DNA of 64,000 nt from Glycomyces amatae (GTDB lineage Bacteria > Actinomycetota > Actinomycetes > Mycobacteriales > Micromonosporaceae), in assembly GCF_020991375.1 (NCBI RefSeq), contig NZ_JAJLQZ010000003.1:62001-126000 (forward strand). The letters run 5' to 3'. The stretch's first letter is position 1. Every line of letters begins with the position of its first letter. Shown here piece after piece: positions 16,360 through 25,674 of this stretch. The translations under genes were made by a program, and so were the position numbers. The notes under the pieces are model-generated. The model was not told the origin of the DNA. It ran no database searches and was given only the letters and a program-made list of their open reading frames with translations.

Positions 16360-17562
16360 ATGGGTCGTCGCACCACTCCCGCCCTCACCGTCACCAACGC
16401 CCTGATGCGCCCCGTCGCCCGCTCCCGCCGCAACCCCGACCAGGCCTGGGCCAAGGCGGCCGCCGAAGCCCAGCGCGAGACCGGCGTCGAGGCCGACCAG
16501 TCCGACCTCGTGTGGATCGAGGACTTCCGCTTCCTGCTCTCCTGCGTCGCCGGCGTGCCGGGGCTGACGCCGATCGGATGGATCAGCAGCCTCAACGACG
16601 CCAAGCAGCGCCTCATCACCCGCCTGCGCGTCCGGCAGCTCCACCGCGACCACCCCGAGGTCGGCGCCGAACCGATCGAGCGGCCGATCTTCGTCGTCGG
16701 CCTGCCCCGCACCGCCACGACGCTCGCCCACCGCATCCTCGCCGCCGCCCCGGCCCACCGCGGCCCGCTCCGCTGGGAGATGGCCCACCCCGACCTGCCG
16801 GTCGGCCCCGAGGTCGAGCGGCAGCGGGTCAAGCTCGCCGAGAAGGCGAACGTCGTCACCAAGTGGGCGCCCGACTTCGACGTCGTCCACCCCGTCGAGG
16901 CCACCAAGGCCGAGGAGAGCATCCTCCTGCTCCCCCACGGCATGTACCACGTGCTGTACCACTCGCCGATGCCCGAGTACCAGCAGTGGCTCGCCGAGCG
17001 CGACACGACCCCGGACTACGCCTACCTCAAGGCGGTGCTCCAGGTCCTCCAGCACGGGCGCGACCGCCGCCGCTGGGTGCTCAAGAACCCGCTGGACCTC
17101 GGCCAGATGGCGACCATCAAGCGGGTCTTCCCCGACGCGACGTTCGTGTGGACCCACCGGGACCCGATCACCGTCATGGGATCGCTGTGCTCGCTGATCG
17201 ACCTGTCCTACTCGCTGTTCCTCAAGCGCGTCGACCGGCCCGCGATCGGGCGGCTCGCGCTCGAGGTCATGGCCGAGACCGTCGAGGCCGGCCGCACCTG
17301 GCGCCAGGGCCACCGCGACAGCGTCGTCGACGTGCCCTACCACCGGCTCAACGCCGACCCCGCCCGCTACGTGCCGGAGCTGTACCAGCGGCTCGGCGCC
17401 GCCTGGAGCGAGACCGACGCCGGCAACCTCGCCGACGCCCTCGCCCGCCCCGTCACCGACCGCAAGCACGAGTACTCGATCCGCGAGTTCGACCTGACCG
17501 AGGCCGACATCGAGGACACCTTCGGCGACTACCTCAAGTGGGTCGTCTCCCTCAACAGCTGA
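16360..17562 (+). CDS. PAPS-dependent sulfotransferase family protein
   Basis: A 400-residue protein. Residues 109-121 (PIFVVGLPRTATT) are the 5'-phosphosulfate loop of sulfotransferases; a second PAPS-binding stretch is the WTHRDPITVMGSLCSL segment near 265. The length and order match the sulfotransferase_3 group that acts on hydroxyl groups of lipids or small molecules. No signal peptide is seen, so it is cytosolic. The acceptor is unknown. The P-loop-like motif rules in PAPS rather than ATP because there is no Walker B and the GxPRTATT form is sulfotransferase-specific. Confidence 0.85.
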   Translation: MGRRTTPALTVTNALMRPVARSRRNPDQAWAKAAAEAQRETGVEADQSDLVWIEDFRFLLSCVAGVPGLTPIGWISSLNDAKQRLITRLRVRQLHRDHPEVGAEPIERPIFVVGLPRTATTLAHRILAAAPAHRGPLRWEMAHPDLPVGPEVERQRVKLAEKANVVTKWAPDFDVVHPVEATKAEESILLLPHGMYHVLYHSPMPEYQQWLAERDTTPDYAYLKAVLQVLQHGRDRRRWVLKNPLDLGQMATIKRVFPDATFVWTHRDPITVMGSLCSLIDLSYSLFLKRVDRPAIGRLALEVMAETVEAGRTWRQGHRDSVVDVPYHRLNADPARYVPELYQRLGAAWSETDAGNLADALARPVTDRKHEYSIREFDLTEADIEDTFGDYLKWVVSLNS

Positions 17563-17658
17563 ACCGGGCGCCGGCGCCGGAGTCCGGCGACGCACCCCAG
17601 GGGTCCGACGCAGGCCTCCGGCGCTCGGTAGGCTCGCGGCAGCGAACCGGAGAGGGAG

Positions 17659-18960
17659 TTGATTGCCGTGGGCGGCTACGGAGGGCAGCTCGCGCTGGTC
17701 GTGGTGCTGATCGGGTTGAACGCGGTCTTCGCGGGCAGCGAGATGGCACTGGTGACCCTGCGCGACAGCCAGATCCAGCGTCTCGAACGGGAGTCCCGGG
17801 GCGGGCGGGTGCTCGCCAGGCTCGCCCGCGACCCGAACCGGTTCCTCGCCACCATCCAGATCGGCATCACCCTCGCGGGGTTCCTCGCCTCGGCCACCGC
17901 CGCGGTCGCGCTCGCGCAACCGCTCGTGCCCGCCCTCTCGGTGTTCGGGTCGGGCGCCGAGTCGGTCGCGATCGTCCTGGTGACCCTGGTGCTCACCTTC
18001 GTCACGCTCGTCTTCGGCGAGCTGGCGCCCAAACGCATCGCGATGCAGCGCGCCGAGCGCTGGGCGCTCCTGGTGGCCCGGCCCCTCGACGTCCTGGCGA
18101 CCGTCGCGCGGCCGGCGGTGTGGCTGCTGGGCCGCTCGACCGACCTGGTCGTGCGCCTCACCGGGAACAACCCGGCCGCGGGCCGCGACGAGGTCACCAC
18201 CGAGGAGATCCGCGACCTCATCGAGGCGCAGGCCGACTTCACCGCCGACCAGCGCACCATCCTCTCCGGGGCGTTCGAGATCGCCGAGCGGGTGCTGCGG
18301 GAGATCGTGATCCCCCGCCGCGACGTCACCTCGATCCCGGCGGGCGCCTCCGCCGCGGAGGCCGCGCAGATCCTCGTCGAGACCGGGCACTCGCGGGCCC
18401 CGGTCGCCGGGCCCGCCGGCATCGACGACGTGATCGGCACCGTGCACCTGCGCGACCTGGTCGGCACCGACGCGACCGCCGCCGAGCTGGCCCGCCCCAG
18501 CATGCTGCTGCCCGAGAGCCTCAAGGTCACCGACGCGCTCCGCCGGATGCGCGACGAGCACGAGCAGTTCGCGATCGTGGTCGACGAGTACGGCGCGGTC
18601 GAGGGCATCATCACCATGGAGGACCTCGTCGAGGAGATCGTCGGGGAGATCTACGACGAGTTCGACCGCGACATCCAGACCGTGCAGCGCGAGGCGGACG
18701 GCGCGCTCGTCCTCCCCGGCGGGTTCCCCCTCCACGACCTCACCGACCTCGGCGTCGAGCTGGACCGGACCGGGCACGGCGACTACGCCACGGTCGCGGG
18801 GCTGGTCCTCGACCACCTCGGCCGCGTCCCCACCCGCCCCGGCGAGACCGTCGCCGTCGAGGACTACACGGCCGAGATCCTCAAGGTCAAGCGCAACGCC
18901 ATCACCGAGATCCGCCTCCGGCGCGCCCCGGCGGCCGACGAAGGGGACGCGCCCGGATAA
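17659..18960 (+). CDS. CNNM/CorC-type membrane protein with CBS pair (hemolysin family)
   Basis: A 433-residue protein: an N-terminal CNNM (DUF21) domain with about four membrane segments (FGELAPKRIA in its core), a CBS-domain pair around residues 210-330 (containing VIGTVHLRDLV and IVVDEYGAVEGIITMEDL), and a C-terminal CorC/HlyC transporter-associated domain. Members act in Mg2+/Co2+ efflux or homeostasis. The start is uncertain: TTG at 17659 or GTG at 17668; the purine-rich GGAGAGGGAG site fits the GTG better. Confidence 0.9.
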   Translation: MIAVGGYGGQLALVVVLIGLNAVFAGSEMALVTLRDSQIQRLERESRGGRVLARLARDPNRFLATIQIGITLAGFLASATAAVALAQPLVPALSVFGSGAESVAIVLVTLVLTFVTLVFGELAPKRIAMQRAERWALLVARPLDVLATVARPAVWLLGRSTDLVVRLTGNNPAAGRDEVTTEEIRDLIEAQADFTADQRTILSGAFEIAERVLREIVIPRRDVTSIPAGASAAEAAQILVETGHSRAPVAGPAGIDDVIGTVHLRDLVGTDATAAELARPSMLLPESLKVTDALRRMRDEHEQFAIVVDEYGAVEGIITMEDLVEEIVGEIYDEFDRDIQTVQREADGALVLPGGFPLHDLTDLGVELDRTGHGDYATVAGLVLDHLGRVPTRPGETVAVEDYTAEILKVKRNAITEIRLRRAPAADEGDAPG

Positions 18961-19020
18961 CGGCGGGCGGCACCGATCACCACGGGCGGCCGGGAGGCCC
19001 TGACCGGAAGGAGCGACCCC

Positions 19021-19770
19021 ATGCCGATCCGGGGCGTGCTGTTCGACGTCGACGACACCCTGTTCGACTCCGGGTCGGAGGCCGACAGCGTGCTCGCCTA
19101 CCTGCGGATGCAGGGCATGCTGGACCGCTTCCCCGACGGCGCCGCGGCGCTCGGACTGTGGCGGGAGCTCAAGGAGCGCCACTACGCCCGCTTCCTGAAC
19201 GGCGAGCTGACCTTCGCCGCCCAGCAGCGCGAGCGCGCCCGCGAGCTCCTCGCCCGCATCGGAGCGTCCGCACAGGGCGGCCCCTCCGACCGGGAGGCCG
19301 CCGCGTGGTTCGCCGGGTACCAGGCCCACCGCCACGCGTCCCGGGCGCCGTTCCCCGACGCCGAGCCCGCGCTCAGGGCCCTCGCGCCCGGCTTCCGCCT
19401 GGGCGTCGTCTCCAACTCCGCCGCCGGGCACCAGCGCCGCAAACTGGAGGCCATCGGCCTCCTCGCCTACTTCGGGGACCGGCTCGTGTGCTCGGAGCAG
19501 CACGGCGCGGCCAAACCCGCCGCGAGCATCTTCCTCGCCGGCTGCGCCGCGCTCGGCCTCCCGCCGCACGAGGTGGCCTATGTCGGCGACCAGTACGAGA
19601 CCGACGCGCTGGGGGCGCGGCGGGCGGGTCTCCGCGGCTTCTGGCTCGACCGGGCGGGCGGCGGCTCCGCGGCCGACGCCGGGATCGGCGTCGTCCACTC
19701 GCTCGAGGACCTCCGGGCCACCCTCGCCACCCCAGACCCAAAGGCGCGCCTGGAGCATGAGCGCTCCTGA
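19021..19770 (+). CDS. HAD-superfamily hydrolase
   Basis: A 249-residue haloacid-dehalogenase-type phosphatase. Motif I is FDVDDTLFDS (nucleophile Asp10), motif II VVSNS near 130, the conserved Lys is in GAAKPAASIF near 165, and motif III VGDQYETDALG near 190. A helical cap lies between motifs I and II. It starts 60 bases after the CNNM gene in the same direction and may be co-transcribed. The substrate is unknown; a phosphosugar or nucleotide is plausible. Confidence 0.88.
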   Translation: MPIRGVLFDVDDTLFDSGSEADSVLAYLRMQGMLDRFPDGAAALGLWRELKERHYARFLNGELTFAAQQRERARELLARIGASAQGGPSDREAAAWFAGYQAHRHASRAPFPDAEPALRALAPGFRLGVVSNSAAGHQRRKLEAIGLLAYFGDRLVCSEQHGAAKPAASIFLAGCAALGLPPHEVAYVGDQYETDALGARRAGLRGFWLDRAGGGSAADAGIGVVHSLEDLRATLATPDPKARLEHERS

Positions 19771-20244
19771 CATGCCAGCGCGGCGGGTGCTCCCGGCGCC
19801 GGTCGATGCGCAGTGACCGGTCGGTGAAGCATGGCGTTGGGCGCGATCGTGTTCGCCATGGTCTGCTCGTCGCCTTCCCTCGGTGGTCGGTGGTCGGTGG
19901 TCGGTGATCGGTCCGGTTCTCGGTTCTCGCTGCGGTTTCGGCCCTGGGCCTCGCTGCTCCGGTGCCCGTGTCCCGGCTTCCGGATCCGGCTCCAGGCCGC
20001 CTCGGCCCAGGGTGCAGACGATCAACGATGAAGCGGTGAGGGCGGTGCCGCCGTGGCCGGGCCTGGACCGGCTGGGGGTTCAGGCGATCCGCGAGGGAGC
20101 GGTGAGCGGCTGGTGGAGGAGGCGTACCCGGTGCGGCTCAGTTCGACCCGAGGCTCAGGCGGGCGGGCGGCGGGACGAGTGCCGGACCGCGGCGTCCTCG
20201 GCTGCGCCGGGACGCCGCGGCCGGGGCCGCTTCGCAGCGGTCGT
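19771..20244. other. Intergenic region, 474 bp, no gene supported
   Basis: Between the HAD gene and the convergent GH38 gene. It holds a short 7-bp tandem repeat (listed separately) and a self-complementary GCGGCC-GG-GGCCGC at 20217-20230 that could act as a terminator for the GH38 gene. The frames that cross it have no recognisable domain or ribosome site. Confidence 0.6.
19880..19912. repeat. 7-bp tandem repeat (TCGGTGG)
   Basis: Three exact TCGGTGG units followed by TCGGTGA and a partial TCGGT. Too short to be a CRISPR or a known regulatory array. Confidence 0.7.
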
Positions 20245-23200
20245 TCAGTTGCGCCGCGGCGTGATCCGGACGGTCCGGACCTCGAAGGGCGACAGTTCGA
20301 GCCGGAGTTCGCGGTCGCCGGACAGTTCGGCCCGGTTGCGGTCGAGCGGGCGTTCGAGGAGGTCGGCGTCGACCGCGGCGGCGGCGTCCGCGCCGAGCGG
20401 GACGAGCGCGGTGCGCCTGCCGCCCCAGGCCTCGTAGACGCGCACGACCACGTCGCCGCCGCCGTCGTCGGCGAGCTTCACGGCCTCGACGATCGCGCCC
20501 GGTGACGCCTCCCCGACCAGCGGTTCGACCGCCCGCGCGCCTCGGATCGGGACGGCGGGGACGTTGAGCCGGTAGCCCTCGCGGATCGCGGCGTCGACGC
20601 CGCCGACGACCACGGTCGTCCGCATCGAGTGGCGGCCCTGGTCGGCGTCGGGGTCCGGGGACATCGGGGCGCGCAGCAGCGACTCCCCCACCACGACGTA
20701 GACGCCGTCGTCGTTGTGGCGGCGGGTCACGTCGTGCCCGTAGGTCTGGTCGTTGGCGACGCCCACGCCGAGGCCCTCCTCGGCGACGTGCAGCCAGCGC
20801 TGCGCGACCGTCTCGAACCTCGCCGCGTCCCAGGAGGTGTTGGTGTGGATCGGCCGGTAGAGGTGTCCGAACTGGATCTCCGAGGCCGCGCGGTCGGTGT
20901 GCACCGCGAGCGGCAGCGCGAGCTTGAGAAGCCTGCGGCGCTCGTGCCAGTCGACCTCGGTGCCCAGTTCGAGCCGCCTGGCGCCCGGGGCGAGCGTGAA
21001 GGTCTGGACGAAGGCGCTCGCGCCCCGGCTGCGGCGGACGCGCACGAGCGCCGAGCCGTCCGGCAGCGTCTCGGCCTCGACGCCGTCGGCGCCGCGCAGC
21101 TCCTCGACGCTGTCGCGGTAGTCCTGGTCGATGTCCCAGGCCTCCCATTGGGCGGGCACGTCGCGGTGGACGCGCAGGAGCCCGAGGCGCTCCCCGGCGG
21201 GGACGACCTCGCGCCCGGTCTCGGCGTCGACGAGCGAGCGCACGAGCCCGTCGGCGTCGATCGCGACCCGGAGCAGGCCGTTGTCGAGAACGTGGCCGCC
21301 GTCGGCGGCGGTCAGCGCGACCGGCTCGGCGGCCGCCTCGCCCCGAGCGGCGACGGCGCCGGCCGGGACGCCGTCGACCGCGGCCGGGGCGGCGTTCGCC
21401 ACCAGCGGCAGGTCGCCGTCGCCGGCGAGGGCGCGCAGGGACTCGGCGACGAGCGCCTCGAGTTCGGCGCGGACCGCCTCGTAGTTGCGTTCGGCCTCAC
21501 GGTGGACCCAGGCGATCGAGGAGCCGGGGAGGATGTCGTGGAACTGCTGGAGCAGCACGGTCCGCCACAGGCGGCGCAGCCGTTCGGCCGGGTAGTCGGC
21601 GACTCCGGCGACGGCCGCGGTGGCCGCCCACAGCTCGGCGGCGCGCAGCAGGTGCTCCGAGCGCCGGTTGCCGAGTTTGGTGCGGTGCTGGGAGGTGTAG
21701 GTGCCGCGGTGGTACTCGAGGTAGAGCTCGCCGAGCCAGCGGGGCGCGTCGGGGTGCGCCCGCTGGGCGTCGGTGAAGAACGCCGCGGGGGCGGTCATGC
21801 GGACCTTCGGGGAGCCTTCGAGGTCGGCGGTGCGCCTGGCCCTGCCGACCATCTCGCGGGTGGGGCCGCCGCCGCCGTCGCCGTAGCCGAACGGGACGAT
21901 GGAGCGGTTCGAGCGCCGCTGGTCGCGGGACTGGCGTTCGGCCCGCGCCAGGTCCTTTCCGGACAGGTCGGAGTTGTAGGTGTCGACCGGCGGGAAGTGC
22001 GTGAAGACGTCGGTGCCGTCGATGCCCTCCCAGCGGAAGGTGTGGTGGGGGAAGGCGTTGGTGTCGTTCCAGGAGATCTTCTGGGTGAGGAACCAGTCCG
22101 CGCCCGCCTTGCGGGCGATCTGCGGCAGGGCCGCCGAGTAGCCGAAGGAGTCGGGCAGCCACACCTCGCGCGGTTCGACGCCGAACTCCTCCATGAAGAA
22201 CCGCTTGCCCTCGGTGAACTGGCGGACCATCGCCTCGGGGCCGACCATGTTCGTGTCGGACTCGACCCACATGCCGCCCACCGGGATCCAGCGGCCCTCG
22301 GCGACGCGGGCGCGGATCGACGCGAACAGCTCCGGATAGGACTCCTTGATCCAGGCGTACTGCTGCGCGGAGGAGGCCGCGAACGTGAAGTCGGGGTCGA
22401 GGTCCATCAGGTGCAGGACGTTCGAGAAGGTGCGGGCGCATTTGCGGACGGTCTCGCGCACCGGCCACAGCCACGCCGAGTCGATGTGGGCGTGGCCCAC
22501 GGCGTAGACCTCGTGGGCGCTGGCGGCGGCGGGGGACGCGAGCGCGGGGGCGAGTGCGGCGCGGGCGGCCCGCGCGGTGCCGGGCACGTCGTCGGGGTCG
22601 AGGGCGCGGAGCATCGACTCGATCGCGCCGAGGAGGGCCTGCGAGCGCGGCAGGGCGGGCGGCAGCTCGCCGAGCAGACCGGTGAGGACGTCGAGGTCCA
22701 GCAGCAGCTCCTCGACGTCGCGGTCGCGGCGCACGAGTTCGAGGCGCTCAAGCCGGTAGATCGGCCCGTCCCCGGCGGTCGCCTTGTCGCCGAAGGGGGT
22801 CGGTGCGGTCCAGCCGTCGCGCATCACGTCGGGGTTGGCGGCGGCCTCGATGTACAGCTCGAACTCGCCGCCGGGGCCGGGTTCGACGGGCACGTGCCGG
22901 TTGCGCGGCGCGATCGCCTTGACCGTGGAGCCGTCGGGCCGGAATGCGAGCCCTTCGGCCTGGAAGCCCGGTCCGGCGCCCGAGAAGCCGAGGTCGACGA
23001 GCAGTGCGGCGTCGCCGCCCCAGCCCTCGGGGACGGTGCCGCGGACGTGGAACCAGGTCGTGCCCCAGGGGCGCGACCACGGCGAGCCGACCGTGAAGGG
23101 CTCGTACTCGGCTCGGATCGCCTCGGCGGGGGGCACCGGCTCGTCGGGCACGTCCCAGGCCGCGACGGCGACCGGGTGCGTCCCGGCCTCGCGTGCGGGC

Positions 23201-23262
23201 TCGAGCCATTCGCGGCGCAGCCGTGCCAGCTTCCCGTTCAGTCTTGCCGAATCGTCGTGCAC
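20245..23262 (-). CDS. GH38 alpha-mannosidase
   Basis: A 1005-residue cytosolic enzyme (no signal peptide) of normal GH38 length. A N-terminal beta domain (to ~240) precedes the catalytic barrel: the GHAHIDSAW motif at 256-264 supplies the zinc ligands (His257, Asp261), and the nucleophile is Asp371 in VWLPDSFGYS. Additional conserved stretches are HLMDLDPDF and YLEYHRGTYT. It should remove alpha-mannose from imported glycans. GTG start after GAAAGGAACC, so the start overlaps the last 25 bases of the ROK frame. A promoter-like sequence sits inside the ROK 3' end, so it may be transcribed independently and be controlled by that regulator. Confidence 0.93.
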   Translation of the reverse strand: MHDDSARLNGKLARLRREWLEPAREAGTHPVAVAAWDVPDEPVPPAEAIRAEYEPFTVGSPWSRPWGTTWFHVRGTVPEGWGGDAALLVDLGFSGAGPGFQAEGLAFRPDGSTVKAIAPRNRHVPVEPGPGGEFELYIEAAANPDVMRDGWTAPTPFGDKATAGDGPIYRLERLELVRRDRDVEELLLDLDVLTGLLGELPPALPRSQALLGAIESMLRALDPDDVPGTARAARAALAPALASPAAASAHEVYAVGHAHIDSAWLWPVRETVRKCARTFSNVLHLMDLDPDFTFAASSAQQYAWIKESYPELFASIRARVAEGRWIPVGGMWVESDTNMVGPEAMVRQFTEGKRFFMEEFGVEPREVWLPDSFGYSAALPQIARKAGADWFLTQKISWNDTNAFPHHTFRWEGIDGTDVFTHFPPVDTYNSDLSGKDLARAERQSRDQRRSNRSIVPFGYGDGGGGPTREMVGRARRTADLEGSPKVRMTAPAAFFTDAQRAHPDAPRWLGELYLEYHRGTYTSQHRTKLGNRRSEHLLRAAELWAATAAVAGVADYPAERLRRLWRTVLLQQFHDILPGSSIAWVHREAERNYEAVRAELEALVAESLRALAGDGDLPLVANAAPAAVDGVPAGAVAARGEAAAEPVALTAADGGHVLDNGLLRVAIDADGLVRSLVDAETGREVVPAGERLGLLRVHRDVPAQWEAWDIDQDYRDSVEELRGADGVEAETLPDGSALVRVRRSRGASAFVQTFTLAPGARRLELGTEVDWHERRRLLKLALPLAVHTDRAASEIQFGHLYRPIHTNTSWDAARFETVAQRWLHVAEEGLGVGVANDQTYGHDVTRRHNDDGVYVVVGESLLRAPMSPDPDADQGRHSMRTTVVVGGVDAAIREGYRLNVPAVPIRGARAVEPLVGEASPGAIVEAVKLADDGGGDVVVRVYEAWGGRRTALVPLGADAAAAVDADLLERPLDRNRAELSGDRELRLELSPFEVRTVRITPRRN

Positions 23263-24581
23263 GGGGTGGTTCCTTTCGTCGCGGGGGTGCCCGAACTGCC
23301 GAACCGATTTAGCACATCATTCAGCGTTAATAATGTCAAGGCCCTGCCGCGGTCGGCGTCGAAGTCCGCGTGCAGGCGGGAGGCGCGCGGGACGAAGCGC
23401 TCGTCGAGGACCATCGCCGCCGCCCCCACCGCGCCGACCCCGGCGCCCGCGGTGGTGCCCCGCACGACCGTGGGCTCGGGCCACCGCTTGCGGGTCCGGG
23501 CGAGCGCGGCCTCGCACGCGGGGAGGCAGTAGCGTTCCAGCCGTTGCCAATTGGGCCCGCCGAAGACGACGTGTCCGGCGTCGAGCACGCCGACGAGCAT
23601 CCGCACGGCCTCGGCGACGCGGCGCCCGACCCGCTCTAGCGAGGCGACCGCCCCGGCCGCTCCGCGTTCGGCGGCCTCGCACAGCTCCGCGAACTGGAGG
23701 TCGATCGAGCGCGGCGTGGCGGGACCGGGCCGCGGGCGCAGGACGCCGGCCTCGACGGCCTCGGCGACCAGGCCGGCCGGGTCGGTGGCGACGCCGAGGC
23801 AGCCGCGCCGCCCGCACGGGCACGGCGGCCCGTCGGGGTCGACGACCATGTGCCCGATCTCCCCCGCGTTGCCCGCGCCCCGCACGATCTCGCCGCCCGC
23901 GCCGAGCGCCGCGCCGATGCCGGTCCCGAGGTACACGAAGAGCACCGTCCCGGCCGCGTACGAGCCGGGCCGGAGCCACATCTCGCCGACGAGCGCGGCG
24001 GTCGTGTCCTTGTCGAAGCTCACCTCGCCGCCGAACCGGGCGGCGAGCTCGCGCCGGACCGGGAACCCGTTCCAGCCCGACAGCCACGGCGGGGTGATCA
24101 GCGCGCCGGTGGCCAGGTCGACGGGGCCGGGCGTGGCGACGCCCAGGCCCACGACGCGGTCGGGCGGGACGCCGTTGCGGGAGACCAGCGCCGAGGCGGC
24201 CGCGGCGACGCGGCGGGTCGAGGCGAACGGGTCGGCGTCGAGGAGCTCGGCGTCGGCGAGCCGGTCGACGATCTCGCCCTGGAAGTCGAGCAGGACCGCG
24301 GTCGCGACCGCCGGGTCCAGGTGCACGCCGAGCGCGTAGCGCGCGGAGGGCACGATGCGCAGCCGGGTCCTGGGCTTGCCGCGGCCGATGATCTCGGTTC
24401 CCGCGGCCTCGACGAGCCCGGCGTCCAGCAGCCGCCCCACCAGGCCCGAGACGGTCTGGCGGGCCAGTCCGGTGCGTTCGGCGATCGCGACCCTGCTGAT
24501 CCCGGCGTCCTGGCGCACGGCCTGGAGGACGACGAGCTCGTTGTAGCCGCCGATCCGCGGGAGGTTCGCCCCGAGACGCAT
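23238..24581 (-). CDS. ROK-family transcriptional regulator
   Basis: A 447-residue protein. The N-terminal winged helix (AIAERTGLARQTVSGLVGRL, ~30-50) is followed by a sugar-kinase-like ROK domain with the glucose-binding DTG-like part degenerate and the zinc motif CPCGRRGCLG near 265. The chosen ATG at 24581 opens the usual start MRLGANLPRIGG. ROK members of this kind repress sugar genes; GH38 immediately downstream is the likely target. Oddity: after the normal end (around MVLDERFVPR) the frame continues ~45 residues through AT-rich promoter-like DNA and 25 bases into the GH38 gene. The true end may be earlier if a frameshift is present. Confidence 0.88.
   Translation of the reverse strand: MRLGANLPRIGGYNELVVLQAVRQDAGISRVAIAERTGLARQTVSGLVGRLLDAGLVEAAGTEIIGRGKPRTRLRIVPSARYALGVHLDPAVATAVLLDFQGEIVDRLADAELLDADPFASTRRVAAAASALVSRNGVPPDRVVGLGVATPGPVDLATGALITPPWLSGWNGFPVRRELAARFGGEVSFDKDTTAALVGEMWLRPGSYAAGTVLFVYLGTGIGAALGAGGEIVRGAGNAGEIGHMVVDPDGPPCPCGRRGCLGVATDPAGLVAEAVEAGVLRPRPGPATPRSIDLQFAELCEAAERGAAGAVASLERVGRRVAEAVRMLVGVLDAGHVVFGGPNWQRLERYCLPACEAALARTRKRWPEPTVVRGTTAGAGVGAVGAAAMVLDERFVPRASRLHADFDADRGRALTLLTLNDVLNRFGSSGTPATKGTTPCTTIRQD
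23307..23339 (-). promoter_or_regulatory. Promoter-like sequence before GH38, inside ROK 3' end
   Basis: On the minus strand a perfect TTGACA -35 (23334-23339) is followed by an unusually AT-rich segment ending in TGCTAAAT. No well-spaced -10 stands out (TGTGCT at 17 bases, TGCTAA at 19), so the exact promoter is uncertain. The base composition is unlike the surrounding coding DNA. Confidence 0.5.
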
Positions 24582-25030
24582 CAGTCGCCGCCCTTCCACC
24601 CCGGCGGGGACGCCGTCGAGTGCCAGCAGCCTACCGCCGCCCGGGCGCGCGCGGCCACACCGCCGCGGCGGCGGTGACCGGCGTCCGGGCCTGCGGGCGC
24701 GCGGGGGCGGCGCCGTGGTCGTGGAGCTCCGGTCCTTCCCGGCGGGGCCGGCGGCGAGCGGGAGGCAGGGATCCGGCGGGAAACCGGCGGCTCCGCGTCC
24801 GTCCTCACGCGAGGCTGCGGCGACGGCGCGGCCGCGCACCGCGCGCGACCAGTCTCGACATCGGACCCAGTGACAGATTGAGTTCATAGTGGACAGATTT
24901 CGAGGCGGGATCGGGTGTCATAGCCTCGCCCCTGAAGCCGCCGAAGGGGCCCGGTGCCGCACGCGCCCTCGTGCGGCGCCCGTCCCCGATCCACTCGCCG
25001 ACGCCCGGAACGAAGAAGGCCGAACCTGTC
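24582..25030. other. Divergent intergenic region, 449 bp
   Basis: Between the ROK gene and the next plus-strand gene. No gene is supported here; frames crossing it look like chance GC-rich ORFs. An 8-bp direct repeat GACAGATT occurs at 24872-24879 and 24892-24899, exactly two helical turns apart, in the most AT-rich part; it may mark a regulator site for the gene at 25031. Confidence 0.5.
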
Positions 25031-25630
25031 ATGACCGAACACCCCAGCCCCGCCCGGTCCCGGCGGATGAACCGGGACCAGGCCGCCATGCTCGCGGTCG
25101 CGATCAGCGTCTGCGCGATCCTCGGCGCCGTGGGGTTCCTCGCCGTCGCAGTGCTCCCCGGCGAACTCGCCGAGCCCGCCCCCGAGGCCGCGCCCCAGCC
25201 GCCGACCGCCGGCCCGGCGGAGTCGGGAGGCGACGAACCGGAAGCGGCGCTGGAGTACTCGACCACCGAAGAGGTCGATCCGGACAGCCGGGAAGGCGTG
25301 GCGGCGCTCTGGCACGAAGCGCAGATCAACGCCGACCTCGAGGCGCTCGAGCCCCGCACGTGCGCGAACCCGTCGTCCGCCGTCGCCGCGGTGTTCCAGT
25401 ACGCCGAGGCGTACGAGACGAACGACCTGGACTACACCGTCTCGAACGTCTACGTGACCTCGCGCGAGTACAACGGCGTCACCGAGGTGGCGATCTTCAT
25501 GAACGACAGTGAACCGACCTACGACTACATCTGGGAGAAGGAGTCCAGGCCCGGCGACGTCATCTCGATCATGACCGTCGTCGAGGAGGGCGGCGAGTGG
25601 AAGGTGTGCGACGTCGAAGGGTTCGCCTGA
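25031..25630 (+). CDS. Hypothetical single-span membrane protein with extracytoplasmic domain
   Basis: A 199-residue protein of unknown family. A basic N-terminus (RSRRMNRDQ) leads into one hydrophobic helix (~20-45), then a Pro/Ala/Glu-rich linker to about residue 85. The C-terminal ~110 residues look like a small mixed alpha/beta domain of the DUF4878/NTF2-like lumazine-type size (it ends GGEWKVCDVEG). Two cysteines (in RTCANP and WKVCDVEG) could form a disulphide. The chosen ATG agrees with the start of the basic segment. Function unknown. Confidence 0.7.
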   Translation: MTEHPSPARSRRMNRDQAAMLAVAISVCAILGAVGFLAVAVLPGELAEPAPEAAPQPPTAGPAESGGDEPEAALEYSTTEEVDPDSREGVAALWHEAQINADLEALEPRTCANPSSAVAAVFQYAEAYETNDLDYTVSNVYVTSREYNGVTEVAIFMNDSEPTYDYIWEKESRPGDVISIMTVVEEGGEWKVCDVEGFA

Positions 25631-25632
25631 CG

Positions 25633-25660
25633 CGGCCGGAGGCGGCGCCGCCTCCGGCCG
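25633..25660. terminator. Bidirectional terminator, perfect 28-bp palindrome
   Basis: CGGCCGGAGGCGGC joined directly to its complement, between two convergent genes (stops at 25630 and 25675). It can form a stem on either transcript. Confidence 0.7.
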
Positions 25661-25674
25661 GGCCGGTGCTCAGG

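Noticed and set aside
16468-16723. GLPRTATT loop of the 16360 gene read as an ATP-binding Walker A
   Set aside because: Sequence and position fit the PAPS-binding loop of sulfotransferases; no kinase motifs follow.
19880-19912. Tandem TCGGTGG units as a possible CRISPR or iteron array
   Set aside because: Units are only 7 bases, no spacers, no replication genes nearby.
16270-20025. 1251-codon minus-strand frame opposite sulfotransferase, CNNM and HAD genes
   Set aside because: Spans three well-supported genes on the other strand; low-complexity shadow.
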